Shown: positions 38,021 through 46,240 of the stretch, piece by piece
How the letters are laid out: each line of letters opens with the position of its first letter
Numbering within the stretch: the stretch's first letter is position 1
Source: Empedobacter brevis NBRC 14943 = ATCC 43319
GTDB lineage: Bacteria; Bacteroidota; Bacteroidia; Flavobacteriales; Weeksellaceae
DNA: 64,000 nucleotides
Assembly (NCBI RefSeq): GCF_000382425.1
Contig: NZ_KB908292.1
Span: 186,001 to 250,000 of the forward strand
Direction: 5' to 3'
The notes under the pieces: generated by a model
What the model saw: only the letters and a program-made list of their open reading frames with translations
Told to the model about the DNA's origin: nothing
Databases searched by the model: none
Translations under genes and position numbers: made by a program

Positions 38021-38737
38021 TTAAAAATTAAGTTTAATATTATATTTCTCGTAAAAATTCTTGATATGTGTTACTGCTTCTTCCGCTGTATCAACTAAAC
38101 GAAACAGGTCCAGGTCTTTTTCGGAAATATAACCATCTGCAATCACTCGGTTTCTAATCCAATCAAATAAACCTGACCAGTATTCCGTTCCAACTAAAAC
38201 AATCGGAAAACGACCTGTTTTTTTCGTTTGAATTAACGTCAAAGCTTCAAACAATTCATCCAAGGTTCCGAAACCTCCCGGCATTACAATAAATCCTTGC
38301 GAATATTTCACAAACATTACTTTTCGAGCAAAGAAATAATCAAAATTAATTTCATATTCACGGTCGATATATTTGTTCAACTCTGTTTCAAAAGGCAATG
38401 AAATCCCTAAACCAACAGAAGAACCTCCTCCTTTTTGAGCTCCTTTATTTGCAGCTTCCATAATTGCAGGACCTCCTCCTGTAATCACTCCAAAACCAAT
38501 TTTTGTCAATTGATATGCAATTTCTTCTGCCAATTTGTAGTAATGGTTTTCTTTTGGCGTCCTTGCCGAACCAAAAATAGAAACACATGGTCCTATTTTA
38601 GACATTGCTTCATAGCCATTCACAAACTCAGCCATAATCTTGAACAATGCCCAAGAATCATTTATTCTAATCTCATTCCAATCTTTTGGTCGAAACGGAG
38701 ATTGTATTCTATCATCTTCTCTCTCTTTATCCGTCAT
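38021..38737 (-). CDS. LOG-family protein (TIGR00730), nucleoside-monophosphate phosphoribohydrolase-like
   Basis: The Rossmann-like lysine-decarboxylase/LOG fold is shown by VSIFGSARTP, GVITGGGPAIMEAANKGA and the signature PGGFGTLDELFEALTLIQT, which holds the catalytic Glu and nucleotide-binding Gly-rich loop. Plant and bacterial relatives release bases from cytokinin-type nucleotides or AMP; many bacterial ones are of unclear role. The older name lysine decarboxylase is not supported. Cytoplasmic, 238 residues. The start lies 69 bp after the stop of the BI-1 gene, beyond a terminator, so it probably has its own promoter. Confidence 0.88.
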   Translation of the reverse strand: MTDKEREDDRIQSPFRPKDWNEIRINDSWALFKIMAEFVNGYEAMSKIGPCVSIFGSARTPKENHYYKLAEEIAYQLTKIGFGVITGGGPAIMEAANKGAQKGGGSSVGLGISLPFETELNKYIDREYEINFDYFFARKVMFVKYSQGFIVMPGGFGTLDELFEALTLIQTKKTGRFPIVLVGTEYWSGLFDWIRNRVIADGYISEKDLDLFRLVDTAEEAVTHIKNFYEKYNIKLNF

Positions 38738-38746
38738 AATACTTTA

Positions 38747-38780
38747 ATAAAAAAACCGTAACATTTTTGTTACGGTTCAA
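38747..38780 (-). terminator. Terminator after the Bax-inhibitor-1 gene
   Basis: AACCGTAACA and TGTTACGGTT form a 10-bp stem with a run of T on the minus-strand 3' side, 27 bp past the stop at 38807. Confidence 0.85.
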
Positions 38781-38806
38781 TATACAAATTTATTGTTTCT
38801 TAATCC

Positions 38807-39511
38807 TTAATCTCTACTCATAAAAATTCGTAAGATATACCAGAACAATAACATTAACGAAGCAAACAATGATAACGCTGCTGCTACATATTGTTGTGTT
38901 CCAAACTCATATTTTAATTGATGCGTATTATACAAAATTGCTCCTCCGGCTAATGCACACATTCCTACTGAGAACCATAATCCTAAATCGAACCCGAATA
39001 GCATTCCTGCAACGATTAATCCTATTGCTAAGAAAAAACCGATAGTTAAAGCACCTTTTAAAACAGAGAAATCTGCTTTTGTTAAAAATACAATCGCTGA
39101 TAATCCGATGAATAATCCTCCTGTTACAACAGCTGCTTGTTTAATAACATAAGTTCCTCCGTAGTACAAAGCGATGTAAAGCATTGGAACAAAGATTAAA
39201 GCTTCTGCAACGATATATAAAAAATATCCTAAATATTGTTTTGATTTAGAAATTGAACCATAGGCCATTTTTTGAGCAACCCAAGTAATTCCCATGAAAC
39301 CGGCTAATAAAGCAAGCCAAAGGTAACCACTCGTCAGACTTAACATAAAACGAACCAACGCTTCTGATTGTAGCATCAGAGATTCTATGAGTACAAAGAC
39401 TAACACCCCTCCGGCAACGTGACCGTAAGTATGTTTATAAAAATTTGCTCTTTCTACATCTGTTGCCTCGGCAACCAATTGGTTTTGTTGATATAAATGT
39501 TGATTTTCCAT
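38807..39511 (-). CDS. Bax inhibitor-1/YccA-family membrane protein
   Basis: Seven hydrophobic helices follow a short N-terminus ending in ANFYKHTYGHVAGGVLVFV; IAAALSLFASLMLLFWYILRIF-type residues at the end (AALSLFASLMLLFWYILR) are the typical last helix of the BI-1 family. Bacterial members such as YetJ behave as pH-sensitive calcium leak channels; this function is inferred by family. The 234-residue length is normal. A single-gene unit closed by a terminator. Confidence 0.9.
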   Translation of the reverse strand: MENQHLYQQNQLVAEATDVERANFYKHTYGHVAGGVLVFVLIESLMLQSEALVRFMLSLTSGYLWLALLAGFMGITWVAQKMAYGSISKSKQYLGYFLYIVAEALIFVPMLYIALYYGGTYVIKQAAVVTGGLFIGLSAIVFLTKADFSVLKGALTIGFFLAIGLIVAGMLFGFDLGLWFSVGMCALAGGAILYNTHQLKYEFGTQQYVAAALSLFASLMLLFWYILRIFMSRD

Positions 39512-39678
39512 ACAATTCTATTTAGGTAGATATTTTTCATTTAATAATTATTGCTAAAATAATAAATTTCAGCTATTCTTTTACTCACTATTTTCAGGAT
39601 TTTTTAAGCTGCCTTCATTTAATTGATTATTTAATAATTACTTAAAGTTTTGTTAATCCCCTAACCTTCTTTAAAAGA

Positions 39679-39686
39679 TATATTTG
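39679..39686 (+). promoter_or_regulatory. -7 box of the secreted phosphoesterase gene
   Basis: TATATTTG matches TAnnTTTG and lies 20 bp before the ATG at 39707. A TTTTG at 39648-39652 is somewhat far away (26-nt spacer) to be the -33 element. Confidence 0.55.
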
Positions 39687-39706
39687 CTCCTAAAAAAATC
39701 ATATCC

Positions 39707-41584
39707 ATGAAAACACATTTATTCTTCTTACTATTTATTTTTCTAATCAAAACCAACTTACTCGCTCAATCAACACCAAATGACCCATTATTTTTTGAAA
39801 AAGGTTCTACCTGGCTTTACCTGGATGACGGTTCTAATCAACAAAAAGAGTGGACTCTCTTAACATATGATACAAAGAATTGGAAAGAAGGAAAAGGTCA
39901 TTTTGGATTTGGAGACGGGGATGAAGACACTTTGATCCAAAAGGGATATATCCGCTATTTTTTCAGAAAAAAAATTACAATAGATGATGTCACAAAACTT
40001 CCTGAAGAAGTTATTTTTAATATCATTCATGATGATGCAGCGATCTTACATATCAATGGAAAAGAAATTTTGAGAAGTTCTCTTCTTCCTCAGTCCGGAG
40101 ATATTCCTCATGAGTATGAATTAAGTACATTTATACCGAACGACAAAGAAAATAGTTTTTTTCAGTACAACGTTTCTTCTTCAAATTTTGTAAATGGTGA
40201 AAATATTATTTCTATCGAAATTAGAAATCAAAATACAAGAAGCTCAGATGTATCGTTTGATTGTTTTGTGAGTGAAGATAACACAACTCCTGTTCCTTTC
40301 CACAAAGACGGGCCTTATGTATTTTATAATAACGATCAAATAACAGTGACTTATATTACGGAAGCTGGTGTCGTAAACGAAACATATACAACAAATGACA
40401 AGGTTATTCTTAAAGTGACTGATCCCACTACGTCTACGACATTTGATGTTCCTCTAAAAAAACAACATCAAACAGAGTTATCAACATATCTAGCTCCATC
40501 AAAATTCTTTGTGACATCAGACATTGAAGGTCAGTTTTCAGCTTTCAAAAAAATGTTAATTGACGGTGGTGTGATGAATGATCGTTTGGAATGGACATAT
40601 GAAAACGGGCATTTAATTGTGAATGGAGATATGGTAGACCGCGGGCCTTATGTTACAGAAGTTCTGTGGTTAATCTATAAACTAGAAACCGAAGCTGAAG
40701 CAAAAGGAGGAAAAGTACATTACATCATCGGGAATCACGATATGATGACCATGACATACGATTTTCGTTATGTCAACAAGAAATATATAGAAAACGCCAG
40801 CTATTTAAAAAAGACATATGGCGATTTCTTTGAACCGAATACAGCGTTTGGAAAATGGTTCAGAACCAAAAATATTATAGAACAAGTAGGTGATTACACT
40901 TTTGTACACGCAGGCATAAGTCCACAGGTTTCTGATCTAAAATTGCCTTTGGATGAAATGAATGGTTACGGACGAAAAAAAATGAATGGAGAATCATGTA
41001 CAGGCAATTGTGCTACTGTAACAGGAGGCAGTGCTTCCGGATTATACTGGTACCGCGGAATGGCAAATCAAGTTCTTTCTCAAGCGCAAGTTGATGATAT
41101 TTTAACTAATTTTAAGACAAAACATATCATTATTGCGCACACTGTTTTCCCTCAAATCACTTCGTTGTACAATGATAAAGTTATTGCAATCGACGTCTCT
41201 CATGTTGATAATATCGCAAATAATAAAGTGGAAGCGTTGACTTTCTCTGATTCTTGTTTCAAAACGATGGTTTCGATTGGAAATCAAATCACCTTCAAAA
41301 ATTTATTCGACAAATGTGAAAACTTATCTATTTCAGAAAAAATAAAACAAAATATCACGATCTATCCAAATCCTACTACAGACTGGATCAATATAGAAGC
41401 GAATTCGAATCAAAATCTCTCAATAAAATTAGTTGACATAAATGGTCGAAAAATCCCTAGTCCTTCTACTAAAACATCCAAAGGAATCAAAACAAATATT
41501 CAAGCACTTCCTAAAGGAATTTACCTTTTAAAAGTTTATGACAACGGACAAGAAATTCTAACCAAAAAAATCATCAGAAAATAG
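39707..41584 (+). CDS. T9SS-secreted PPP-like metallophosphoesterase with unusual metal motif
   Basis: Signal peptide to about residue 20 (LLAQ). A jelly-roll-like domain (about 30-195; WLYLDDGSNQQKEW, FNIIHDDAAILHINGKEI) precedes a calcineurin-like phosphoesterase domain with GDMVDRG, GNHDMM, FVHAGISP and IIAHT motifs. The first motif, normally GDxHG, reads SDIEG, so the usual His metal ligand is Glu. The C-terminal 75 residues (ITIYPNPTTDWINIEAN...KLVDINGRKI...GIYLLKVYDN) are a T9SS type A sorting domain, so it acts outside the cell. Substrate unknown; a surface protein or phosphomonoester phosphatase is plausible. Monocistronic. Confidence 0.85.
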   Translation: MKTHLFFLLFIFLIKTNLLAQSTPNDPLFFEKGSTWLYLDDGSNQQKEWTLLTYDTKNWKEGKGHFGFGDGDEDTLIQKGYIRYFFRKKITIDDVTKLPEEVIFNIIHDDAAILHINGKEILRSSLLPQSGDIPHEYELSTFIPNDKENSFFQYNVSSSNFVNGENIISIEIRNQNTRSSDVSFDCFVSEDNTTPVPFHKDGPYVFYNNDQITVTYITEAGVVNETYTTNDKVILKVTDPTTSTTFDVPLKKQHQTELSTYLAPSKFFVTSDIEGQFSAFKKMLIDGGVMNDRLEWTYENGHLIVNGDMVDRGPYVTEVLWLIYKLETEAEAKGGKVHYIIGNHDMMTMTYDFRYVNKKYIENASYLKKTYGDFFEPNTAFGKWFRTKNIIEQVGDYTFVHAGISPQVSDLKLPLDEMNGYGRKKMNGESCTGNCATVTGGSASGLYWYRGMANQVLSQAQVDDILTNFKTKHIIIAHTVFPQITSLYNDKVIAIDVSHVDNIANNKVEALTFSDSCFKTMVSIGNQITFKNLFDKCENLSISEKIKQNITIYPNPTTDWINIEANSNQNLSIKLVDINGRKIPSPSTKTSKGIKTNIQALPKGIYLLKVYDNGQEILTKKIIRK

Positions 41585-41591
41585 TTTACTT

Positions 41592-41624
41592 CAAAATCCT
41601 CCATCATTTTTGGAGGATTTTTTT
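41592..41624. terminator. Bidirectional terminator overlapping the pnuC stop codon
   Basis: AAATCCTCC (41594-41602) and GGAGGATTT (41612-41620) pair; the stop codon of the minus-strand pnuC (41606-41604) lies in the loop. Seven T follow on the plus strand. Confidence 0.85.
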
Positions 41625-42272
41625 CTTCCATTCTATAAGACCCAATATAGAAATACCCAACAAAACAAGGTATTGAAAAGATGTAATAACGGCTCCTTTG
41701 TACATCATAAGCGGAATCATGATTAAATCTCCGATAATCCAAAAAAACCAATTGTCAATTTTTCGACGTGCCATCAACCACATTCCAATTAGAAATAATG
41801 CTGTTGTTGATGCATCTATAAAATCTATTTTGGTATAATGCAATTTACATTGCGTAATAAAACCGAAATCAAACCCATTTTGAATAACCGGACGGAAATA
41901 ATAAATTGTCAAAATAAAAAGAAAGCTGAGTATAAAAAGAATGGCTCCATAAAAATATTCTTTCTTCGATGCCCATGAAACCTCTACATGTTTATGATCT
42001 TCTTCAAGATTTTTTTGCCACAACAGCCATCCATAAACCGCCATTGAAGTATAATACACATTGATAATGGTTTCGCCATATAATCCCCAGTTAAAAAATA
42101 AATAAATGAAAATAAATGTCGAAATAATCGTTGTCGGATAAACTAAAATATTACGTTTATACGTGTAATAAACTGAAATAATTCCGAAGAGTGTCGCAAC
42201 CGTTTCAAGGATGATATTTAGAGCTGAATACGTTTGATAAGGCGAAATGATGTAATCAATAAAATCGTTCAT
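41604..42272 (-). CDS. pnuC: Nicotinamide riboside/mononucleotide transporter PnuC
   Basis: A membrane protein of 222 residues with about seven helices. The PnuC pattern is visible in ILETVATLFGIISVYYTYKRNILVYPTTIISTFIFIYL, GLYGETIINVYYTSMAVYGWLLW and a C-terminal GMWLMARRKIDNWFFWIIGDLIMIPLM. The WxxWxx and NW motifs around the substrate path are present. It imports nicotinamide riboside for NAD synthesis; no NadR kinase gene is adjacent. It ends inside a shared terminator hairpin and starts 23 bp downstream of the HxlR regulator gene, with which it may be cotranscribed. Confidence 0.92.
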   Translation of the reverse strand: MNDFIDYIISPYQTYSALNIILETVATLFGIISVYYTYKRNILVYPTTIISTFIFIYLFFNWGLYGETIINVYYTSMAVYGWLLWQKNLEEDHKHVEVSWASKKEYFYGAILFILSFLFILTIYYFRPVIQNGFDFGFITQCKLHYTKIDFIDASTTALFLIGMWLMARRKIDNWFFWIIGDLIMIPLMMYKGAVITSFQYLVLLGISILGLIEWKKKILQK

Positions 42273-42295
42273 ATACTAAGTGATGAGTTTTGAAT

Positions 42296-42655
42296 TCAAA
42301 ATTTATTATCCTTTAAAATTTTCTTTCCGTAAGTATTTAGTTCCTCTAAAATTGGCATAAAAGAAGTTCCTAATTCTGATAATTTATAAATCACTTTTAA
42401 AGGAGGTTTTTCTCCATAAATTGTTTTTATGATTAACCCATCTTCTTCTAATTGTTTCAACTGCAAACTCAAAGTCGATTCGGTTATAAATGATAATTCT
42501 TTTCTTAAAACATTGAATCTTTTTTCTTTATTTTTTAATTGACATAAAATAACGGTTTTCCACTTTCCTCCAATCAAATCCATTACAAAACTTGTTGCAC
42601 ATGGATATTCTTTCGATTTATATTTAATATAATTTATGTTGCAAGAATCTTCCAT
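42296..42655 (-). CDS. HxlR-family winged-helix regulator
   Basis: The core CATSFVMDLIGGKWKTVILCQLKNKEKRFNVLRKELSFITESTLSLQLKQLEEDGLI is the HxlR fold, with the family Cys before the recognition region (PCATSFVMDLIGGKW) and a second Cys in ILCQL. Further Cys near the N-terminus (EDSCN) could take part in thiol sensing, as in YodB and HypR; that is inference. The 119-residue length is normal. It is transcribed away from the DUF3291 gene, with a near-palindrome in the gap, so it probably controls that gene and itself. Confidence 0.9.
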   Translation of the reverse strand: MEDSCNINYIKYKSKEYPCATSFVMDLIGGKWKTVILCQLKNKEKRFNVLRKELSFITESTLSLQLKQLEEDGLIIKTIYGEKPPLKVIYKLSELGTSFMPILEELNTYGKKILKDNKF

Positions 42656-42668
42656 TTGTTTAATTTTT

Positions 42669-42689
42669 AAACTACTATAAATAATAGTT
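42669..42689. promoter_or_regulatory. Near-palindromic candidate operator for HxlR regulator
   Basis: The AACTACTAT...ATAATAGTT arrangement is an imperfect inverted repeat of about 20 bp in the gap between the divergent hxlR-like and DUF3291 genes, just upstream of the -33 element of the latter. It resembles TACT/AGTA-type sites bound by YodB-like regulators. Confidence 0.35.
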
Positions 42690-42690
42690 A

Positions 42691-42721
42691 TTGACTCTGT
42701 ATAATTTACTCAATACATTTA
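42691..42721 (+). promoter_or_regulatory. Putative promoter of the DUF3291 gene
   Basis: TTG (42691-42693), a 20-nt spacer and TACATTTA (42714-42721) match TTG-N19-20-TAnnTTTG except for the last base; the ATG follows 26 bp later. Confidence 0.45.
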
Positions 42722-42747
42722 CAAGTATATAATTTAAAAATTAAAAG

Positions 42748-43185
42748 ATGTACCAATTGGCCCAAATAAATATTGCAAAAATGATCGGAATTAATATTGA
42801 CGATCCGGTTATGAAAGAATTTGTAGATAACCTTGAACATGTAAATCAACTTGCAGAAAATAGTGATGGTTTTATATGGAGACTAAAAGACGAAACCAAT
42901 AATGCAACAGAATTTAATCCTTACCATGATGAACAAATTATCATTAACATTTCTGTTTGGAAAGATATAGAATCACTTGAAAATTTCACTTACCGAACAT
43001 TTCATACCGATTTTTTAAAAAGACGAAAAGAATGGTTCTCAAAATATGGTGAAGCTCATTATGCTTTATGGTGGATAAAAAATAATGAATTTCCAACTAT
43101 CCGAGAAGCGGTAGAAAGATTAGATTATTTACAGAAAAATAAAGAAACCGACTATGCGTTTAGCTTTAAAAAAAGACATTTCTAA
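42748..43185 (+). CDS. DUF3291 domain protein (ABM-like fold)
   Basis: The start MYQLAQINIAKMIGINIDDPVMKEFVDNLEHVNQLAENSDGFIWRL and the later ISVWKDIESLENFTYRTFHTDFLKRRKEWF are characteristic of DUF3291 proteins, small ferredoxin-like proteins related to antibiotic biosynthesis monooxygenases. No catalytic role is established for the family; stress or quinone-type chemistry is possible given the divergent HxlR regulator. Cytoplasmic, 145 residues. It ends 7 bp before the convergent phosphopantetheinyl transferase gene with no clear terminator between. Confidence 0.88.
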   Translation: MYQLAQINIAKMIGINIDDPVMKEFVDNLEHVNQLAENSDGFIWRLKDETNNATEFNPYHDEQIIINISVWKDIESLENFTYRTFHTDFLKRRKEWFSKYGEAHYALWWIKNNEFPTIREAVERLDYLQKNKETDYAFSFKKRHF

Positions 43186-43192
43186 CTTCGAT

Positions 43193-43822
43193 CTATTCAT
43201 AATCCAACACCCAAACCAAATAATAATCACCAACCATTTTATAAAAAGCATGATATTTACGGCTCTTTACCTCGTCTGATATCCAACATGTAATTTGCTC
43301 ATTCTCCCCTAAACTAAATTCTTCTACACGGTAATGATTCAAAAAATTCCAAAGATTCCCGCCATTTAGTTTATACAACCCTTCTTTTATTCCCCAAATG
43401 ATATGCAGATACTCAATCTCATGCGCCTGAGGAATCCATGTTATTTCATCTTCTCGGGCAAATTTGTGTTTGATATTTAGAATTTTCTTAGGTCGTGCCA
43501 ATTCGATGTCAATTCCAATATTAAATTCGCTCACGCCAACAGAAACTAACCCATACGAATGGGTAATCGAGATTTCTTTATTTGTAGGTAAAAAGGGCTT
43601 TCCTCGTTCATCGTAATTTACATCATAATCCAAATCCAATTGCTTTAGACAAGCGCGCAATCCGAGATACTCCCTGGCCTGCTTAGGTCGAAGATTTTTA
43701 TATTTCTCCATTCTATAATCTTCTAATTGAAGATATTCCAGTAAATCTTCGTTCGACTCCGTCACTTCCCAAGTAATAATTCGGGTATGTTTAAAATCGT
43801 TAATATAATCGATGATAGGCAT
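43193..43822 (-). CDS. 4'-phosphopantetheinyl transferase (Sfp-type)
   Basis: The two core signatures of the superfamily are present: SVGVSEFNIGIDIELARPKKI (GxDxE magnesium site) and HIIWGIKEGLYKLNGG (WxxKEaxxK motif). Upstream, PFLPTNKEISITHSYGLV contains the SxTHs segment. It transfers phosphopantetheine from coenzyme A to acyl carrier protein. The 209-residue size fits the Sfp-type in Flavobacteria, where this gene commonly lies next to the adenosylhomocysteinase gene, as here (divergent). No polyketide or peptide synthase is nearby, so fatty-acid ACP is the likely partner. Confidence 0.88.
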   Translation of the reverse strand: MPIIDYINDFKHTRIITWEVTESNEDLLEYLQLEDYRMEKYKNLRPKQAREYLGLRACLKQLDLDYDVNYDERGKPFLPTNKEISITHSYGLVSVGVSEFNIGIDIELARPKKILNIKHKFAREDEITWIPQAHEIEYLHIIWGIKEGLYKLNGGNLWNFLNHYRVEEFSLGENEQITCWISDEVKSRKYHAFYKMVGDYYLVWVLDYE

Positions 43823-43844
43823 TTTATTAATCGAAATTAGTTTG

Positions 43845-43852
43845 TAAATTTG
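43845..43852 (+). promoter_or_regulatory. Putative -7 box of ahcY
   Basis: TAAATTTG matches TAnnTTTG, 42 bp before the ATG at 43895. No TTG -33 element at the usual distance. Confidence 0.4.
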
Positions 43853-43894
43853 TACCTTATTTTTAAATCAAAAGTTAGTTAAATATATCAATTG

Positions 43895-45208
43895 ATGGAT
43901 ACAAAAACGCAATACATTCCTTACAAAGTTAAAGATATTTCTTTAGCTGAATGGGGAAGAAAGGAAATTACGTTGGCTGAGGCCGAAATGCCTGGGTTAA
44001 TGGCTATCCGTGAAGAGTATAAAGCAACTCAACCTTTGAAAGGTGCTCGCATTGCGGGTTGTCTTCACATGACAATCCAAACTGCAGTATTAATCGAAAC
44101 GTTGGTAGCTTTAGGAGCAGATGTTACATGGTCTTCATGTAATATTTTCTCTACACAAGATCATGCTGCTGCTGCAATAGCTGCTGCAGGTATTCCTGTG
44201 TATGCTTGGAAAGGGATGAACGAAGAGGAATTCGATTGGTGTATCGAGCAAACATTATTCTTCGGAGAAGATCGTAAACCATTAAACATGATTTTGGATG
44301 ATGGTGGAGATTTAACGAATATGGTGATTGATCGTTACCCGGAATTAGTTGCTGAGATCAAAGGATTATCAGAAGAAACAACTACAGGTGTACACCGCCT
44401 TTACGAAAGAATGGAGAAAGGTACATTGCCTATGCCTGCCATCAACGTAAATGATTCTGTAACAAAATCTAAATTCGACAACAAATACGGATGTCGTGAA
44501 TCTGCAGTAGATGCAATTAAACGTGCTACAGACTTGATGATTGCCGGTAAACGTGTTGTAGTTTGTGGTTTTGGTGATGTTGGTAAAGGTACAGCGGCTT
44601 CTTTCCGTGGTGCCGGAGCAATTGTTACAGTAACAGAAATTGACCCTATTTGTGCTTTACAAGCGTCTATGGAAGGTTACGAGGTAAAAAGATTAGATTC
44701 AGTGGTTGCAAATGCTGATATCGTTATCACAACTACCGGTAACTTCGGAATTGTACGTGCAGAGCATTTTGAGAAAATGAAAGACAAAGTAGTCGTGTGT
44801 AACATTGGGCACTTCGATAATGAAATCGATATGGCTTGGTTAAACTCAACTTACGGTTCAACTAAAACTGAAATCAAACCACAAGTTGATATGTACAATA
44901 TCAATGGAAATGATATCATCATTTTAGCTGAAGGACGTTTAGTAAACTTAGGTTGTGCAACAGGACACCCTTCTTTCGTCATGTCAAATTCTTTCTCTAA
45001 CCAAACTTTGGCTCAAATTGAATTATGGACGAATTCATCTGCTTACGAAAACAAAGTATATACTTTACCTAAGCATTTAGATGAAAAAGTAGCAGAATTA
45101 CATTTGGCTAAATTAGGAGTAGAATTAGAAGTTTTATCTCAAGAACAAGCAGAATACATTGGTGTAACGGTTGAAGGACCTTTTAAACCAGAATATTATA
45201 GATATTAA
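43895..45208 (+). CDS. ahcY: Adenosylhomocysteinase
   Basis: SAHase signatures are clear: [56 protein letters not shown] and the NAD-binding loop [21 protein letters not shown]; the terminus ends PFKPEYYRY as expected. It hydrolyses S-adenosylhomocysteine to adenosine and homocysteine, clearing the product of SAM-dependent methylation. A TTG codon lies directly before the ATG at 43895; I chose the ATG. Monocistronic with its own terminator. Transcribed divergently from the phosphopantetheinyl transferase. Confidence 0.97.
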   Translation: MDTKTQYIPYKVKDISLAEWGRKEITLAEAEMPGLMAIREEYKATQPLKGARIAGCLHMTIQTAVLIETLVALGADVTWSSCNIFSTQDHAAAAIAAAGIPVYAWKGMNEEEFDWCIEQTLFFGEDRKPLNMILDDGGDLTNMVIDRYPELVAEIKGLSEETTTGVHRLYERMEKGTLPMPAINVNDSVTKSKFDNKYGCRESAVDAIKRATDLMIAGKRVVVCGFGDVGKGTAASFRGAGAIVTVTEIDPICALQASMEGYEVKRLDSVVANADIVITTTGNFGIVRAEHFEKMKDKVVVCNIGHFDNEIDMAWLNSTYGSTKTEIKPQVDMYNINGNDIIILAEGRLVNLGCATGHPSFVMSNSFSNQTLAQIELWTNSSAYENKVYTLPKHLDEKVAELHLAKLGVELEVLSQEQAEYIGVTVEGPFKPEYYRY

Positions 45209-45258
45209 TTAATTTTAATTCAGAATTTTATTTGAAGAAATAACACACTTAACTATAT

Positions 45259-45292
45259 GCCCTCGCCCTGAACAAGCGGGGGCTTTTTATTT
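45259..45292 (+). terminator. Terminator of ahcY
   Basis: GCCCTCGC (45259-45266) and GCGGGGGC (45276-45283) form a GC-rich stem with one G-T pair, followed by TTTTTATTTT. Confidence 0.85.
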
Positions 45293-45372
45293 TCATCATT
45301 TTAATGTTTTCTATATTATCATCTAAAATAACCTATCTTTAAAAGATTATAGAATAATATTAATTACGGATT

Positions 45373-45948
45373 ATGATTAAAAAATGTCTACAAATCGGAT
45401 TCCTTCTAATTGCATCCCCTCTTCTTTTGGCACAAGTAGAAAAACCATCTGAAATTTTTTGGAAAAACCTGGAAAAACATTGTGGCAAAGCGTACGAAGG
45501 AAAACTAGCCGAACATATTACAAGAGACGACTTTACGGGTAAAAAATTAACCATGCATGTAAAAAGCTGTTCTTCAAATGAAATCAAAATTCCATTTAAT
45601 GTCGGAGACAATTATTCACGTACATGGATTTTGACCAAAAAAGATGGAATTATCACCTTAAAACATGATCACAGACACGAAAACGGAACTTCAGAAACGA
45701 TTACTTTTTATGGCGGAACAAATACCAATTTCGGTTTTAAAGATTTTCAAATGTTTCCTGCTGATCAGGAAACAGCAAATTTAATCGATTATGCTTCAAC
45801 TAATATTTGGTGGATTACATTAGACGATACAACTTTTAGTTATAATTTACAAAAGGCAGGCTCGAAAACACCATTCCATGTCTATTTTGATCTAACAAAA
45901 GAAATCACAATTCCACCTGCTCCATGGGGTTGGGGAACACCGCGATAA
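45373..45948 (+). CDS. Conserved secreted protein of unknown function
   Basis: A signal peptide (to about residue 20, LLLAQ) is followed by SEIFWKNLEKHCGKAYEGKLAEH, then a beta-rich region with LTMHVKSCSSNEIKIPFNVGDNYSRTWILTKKDGIITLKHDHRHENGTSE. The pair of Cys (HCGKAY and KSCSSN) may form a disulfide. The pattern is familiar from widespread secreted hypothetical proteins of Bacteroidota and Proteobacteria, but I know no function. The protein ends PPAPWGWGTPR, and its stop codon is part of a terminator hairpin. Confidence 0.8.
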   Translation: MIKKCLQIGFLLIASPLLLAQVEKPSEIFWKNLEKHCGKAYEGKLAEHITRDDFTGKKLTMHVKSCSSNEIKIPFNVGDNYSRTWILTKKDGIITLKHDHRHENGTSETITFYGGTNTNFGFKDFQMFPADQETANLIDYASTNIWWITLDDTTFSYNLQKAGSKTPFHVYFDLTKEITIPPAPWGWGTPR

Positions 45949-45970
45949 AAAGAGCTGAGCTCTTTTTATC
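45944..45970. terminator. Hairpin terminator shared by convergent reading frames
   Basis: A 27-bp palindrome (13-bp arms GATAAAAAGAGCT and AGCTCTTTTTATC around one base) includes the stop codon at 45946-45948 (+) and also the stop (45968-45966) of a minus-strand remnant. Confidence 0.75.
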
Positions 45971-46142
45971 TTTTGATTAGAATATCTACATTGATTGCCG
46001 GCGTAGCACCAAGTGGTGTTTTTTGCCATTGTGCCGATTTTTCTCTTCTGTATAAACATTTTGCCAACAAAGAACTGCTAAAATAAACTGGTCTTTCGAT
46101 TTCTTCATAAAAATAAACAATAAAAAAATAAAACTTTGATTT
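45966..46142 (-). pseudogene. Possible 3' remnant of a lost gene
   Basis: The minus strand has an open frame without a start codon, beginning just after a TGA and running about 58 codons to TAA. Its last 45 or so residues (EIERPVYFSSSLLAKCLYRR, then EKSAQWQKTPLGATPAINVD and ILIKR) have ordinary protein-like composition rather than the low complexity of nearby intergenic DNA. The stop sits in a bidirectional hairpin shared with the convergent gene, as for real gene ends elsewhere in this window. It could be the C-terminal end of a deleted gene. I do not recognise the family; chance is not excluded. Confidence 0.3.
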
Positions 46143-46240
46143 TCAGCAATAAAACAGAAATGTTAAGGTGATGTAAAGGTCAAAAATTCGGGTAAAAAGA
46201 AAAATAAAGTGACATTTGTTTATCATCAAAATAACACAAT

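Noticed and set aside
38435-38761. 108-codon plus-strand frame opposite the LOG-family gene
   Set aside because: Antisense to a conserved gene and crosses its start into a terminator; Cys/His/Ser-rich shadow composition.
42286-42302. TTTTGAATTCAAAA palindrome between pnuC and the HxlR gene
   Set aside because: Short AT-rich palindrome without T-run or promoter context; may be chance in AT-rich DNA.
46211-46218. GACATTTG as a -7 box for the leucine-rich surface protein gene
   Set aside because: The first base of the strongly conserved TA is not T and no -33 element is present; too weak to list as a promoter.
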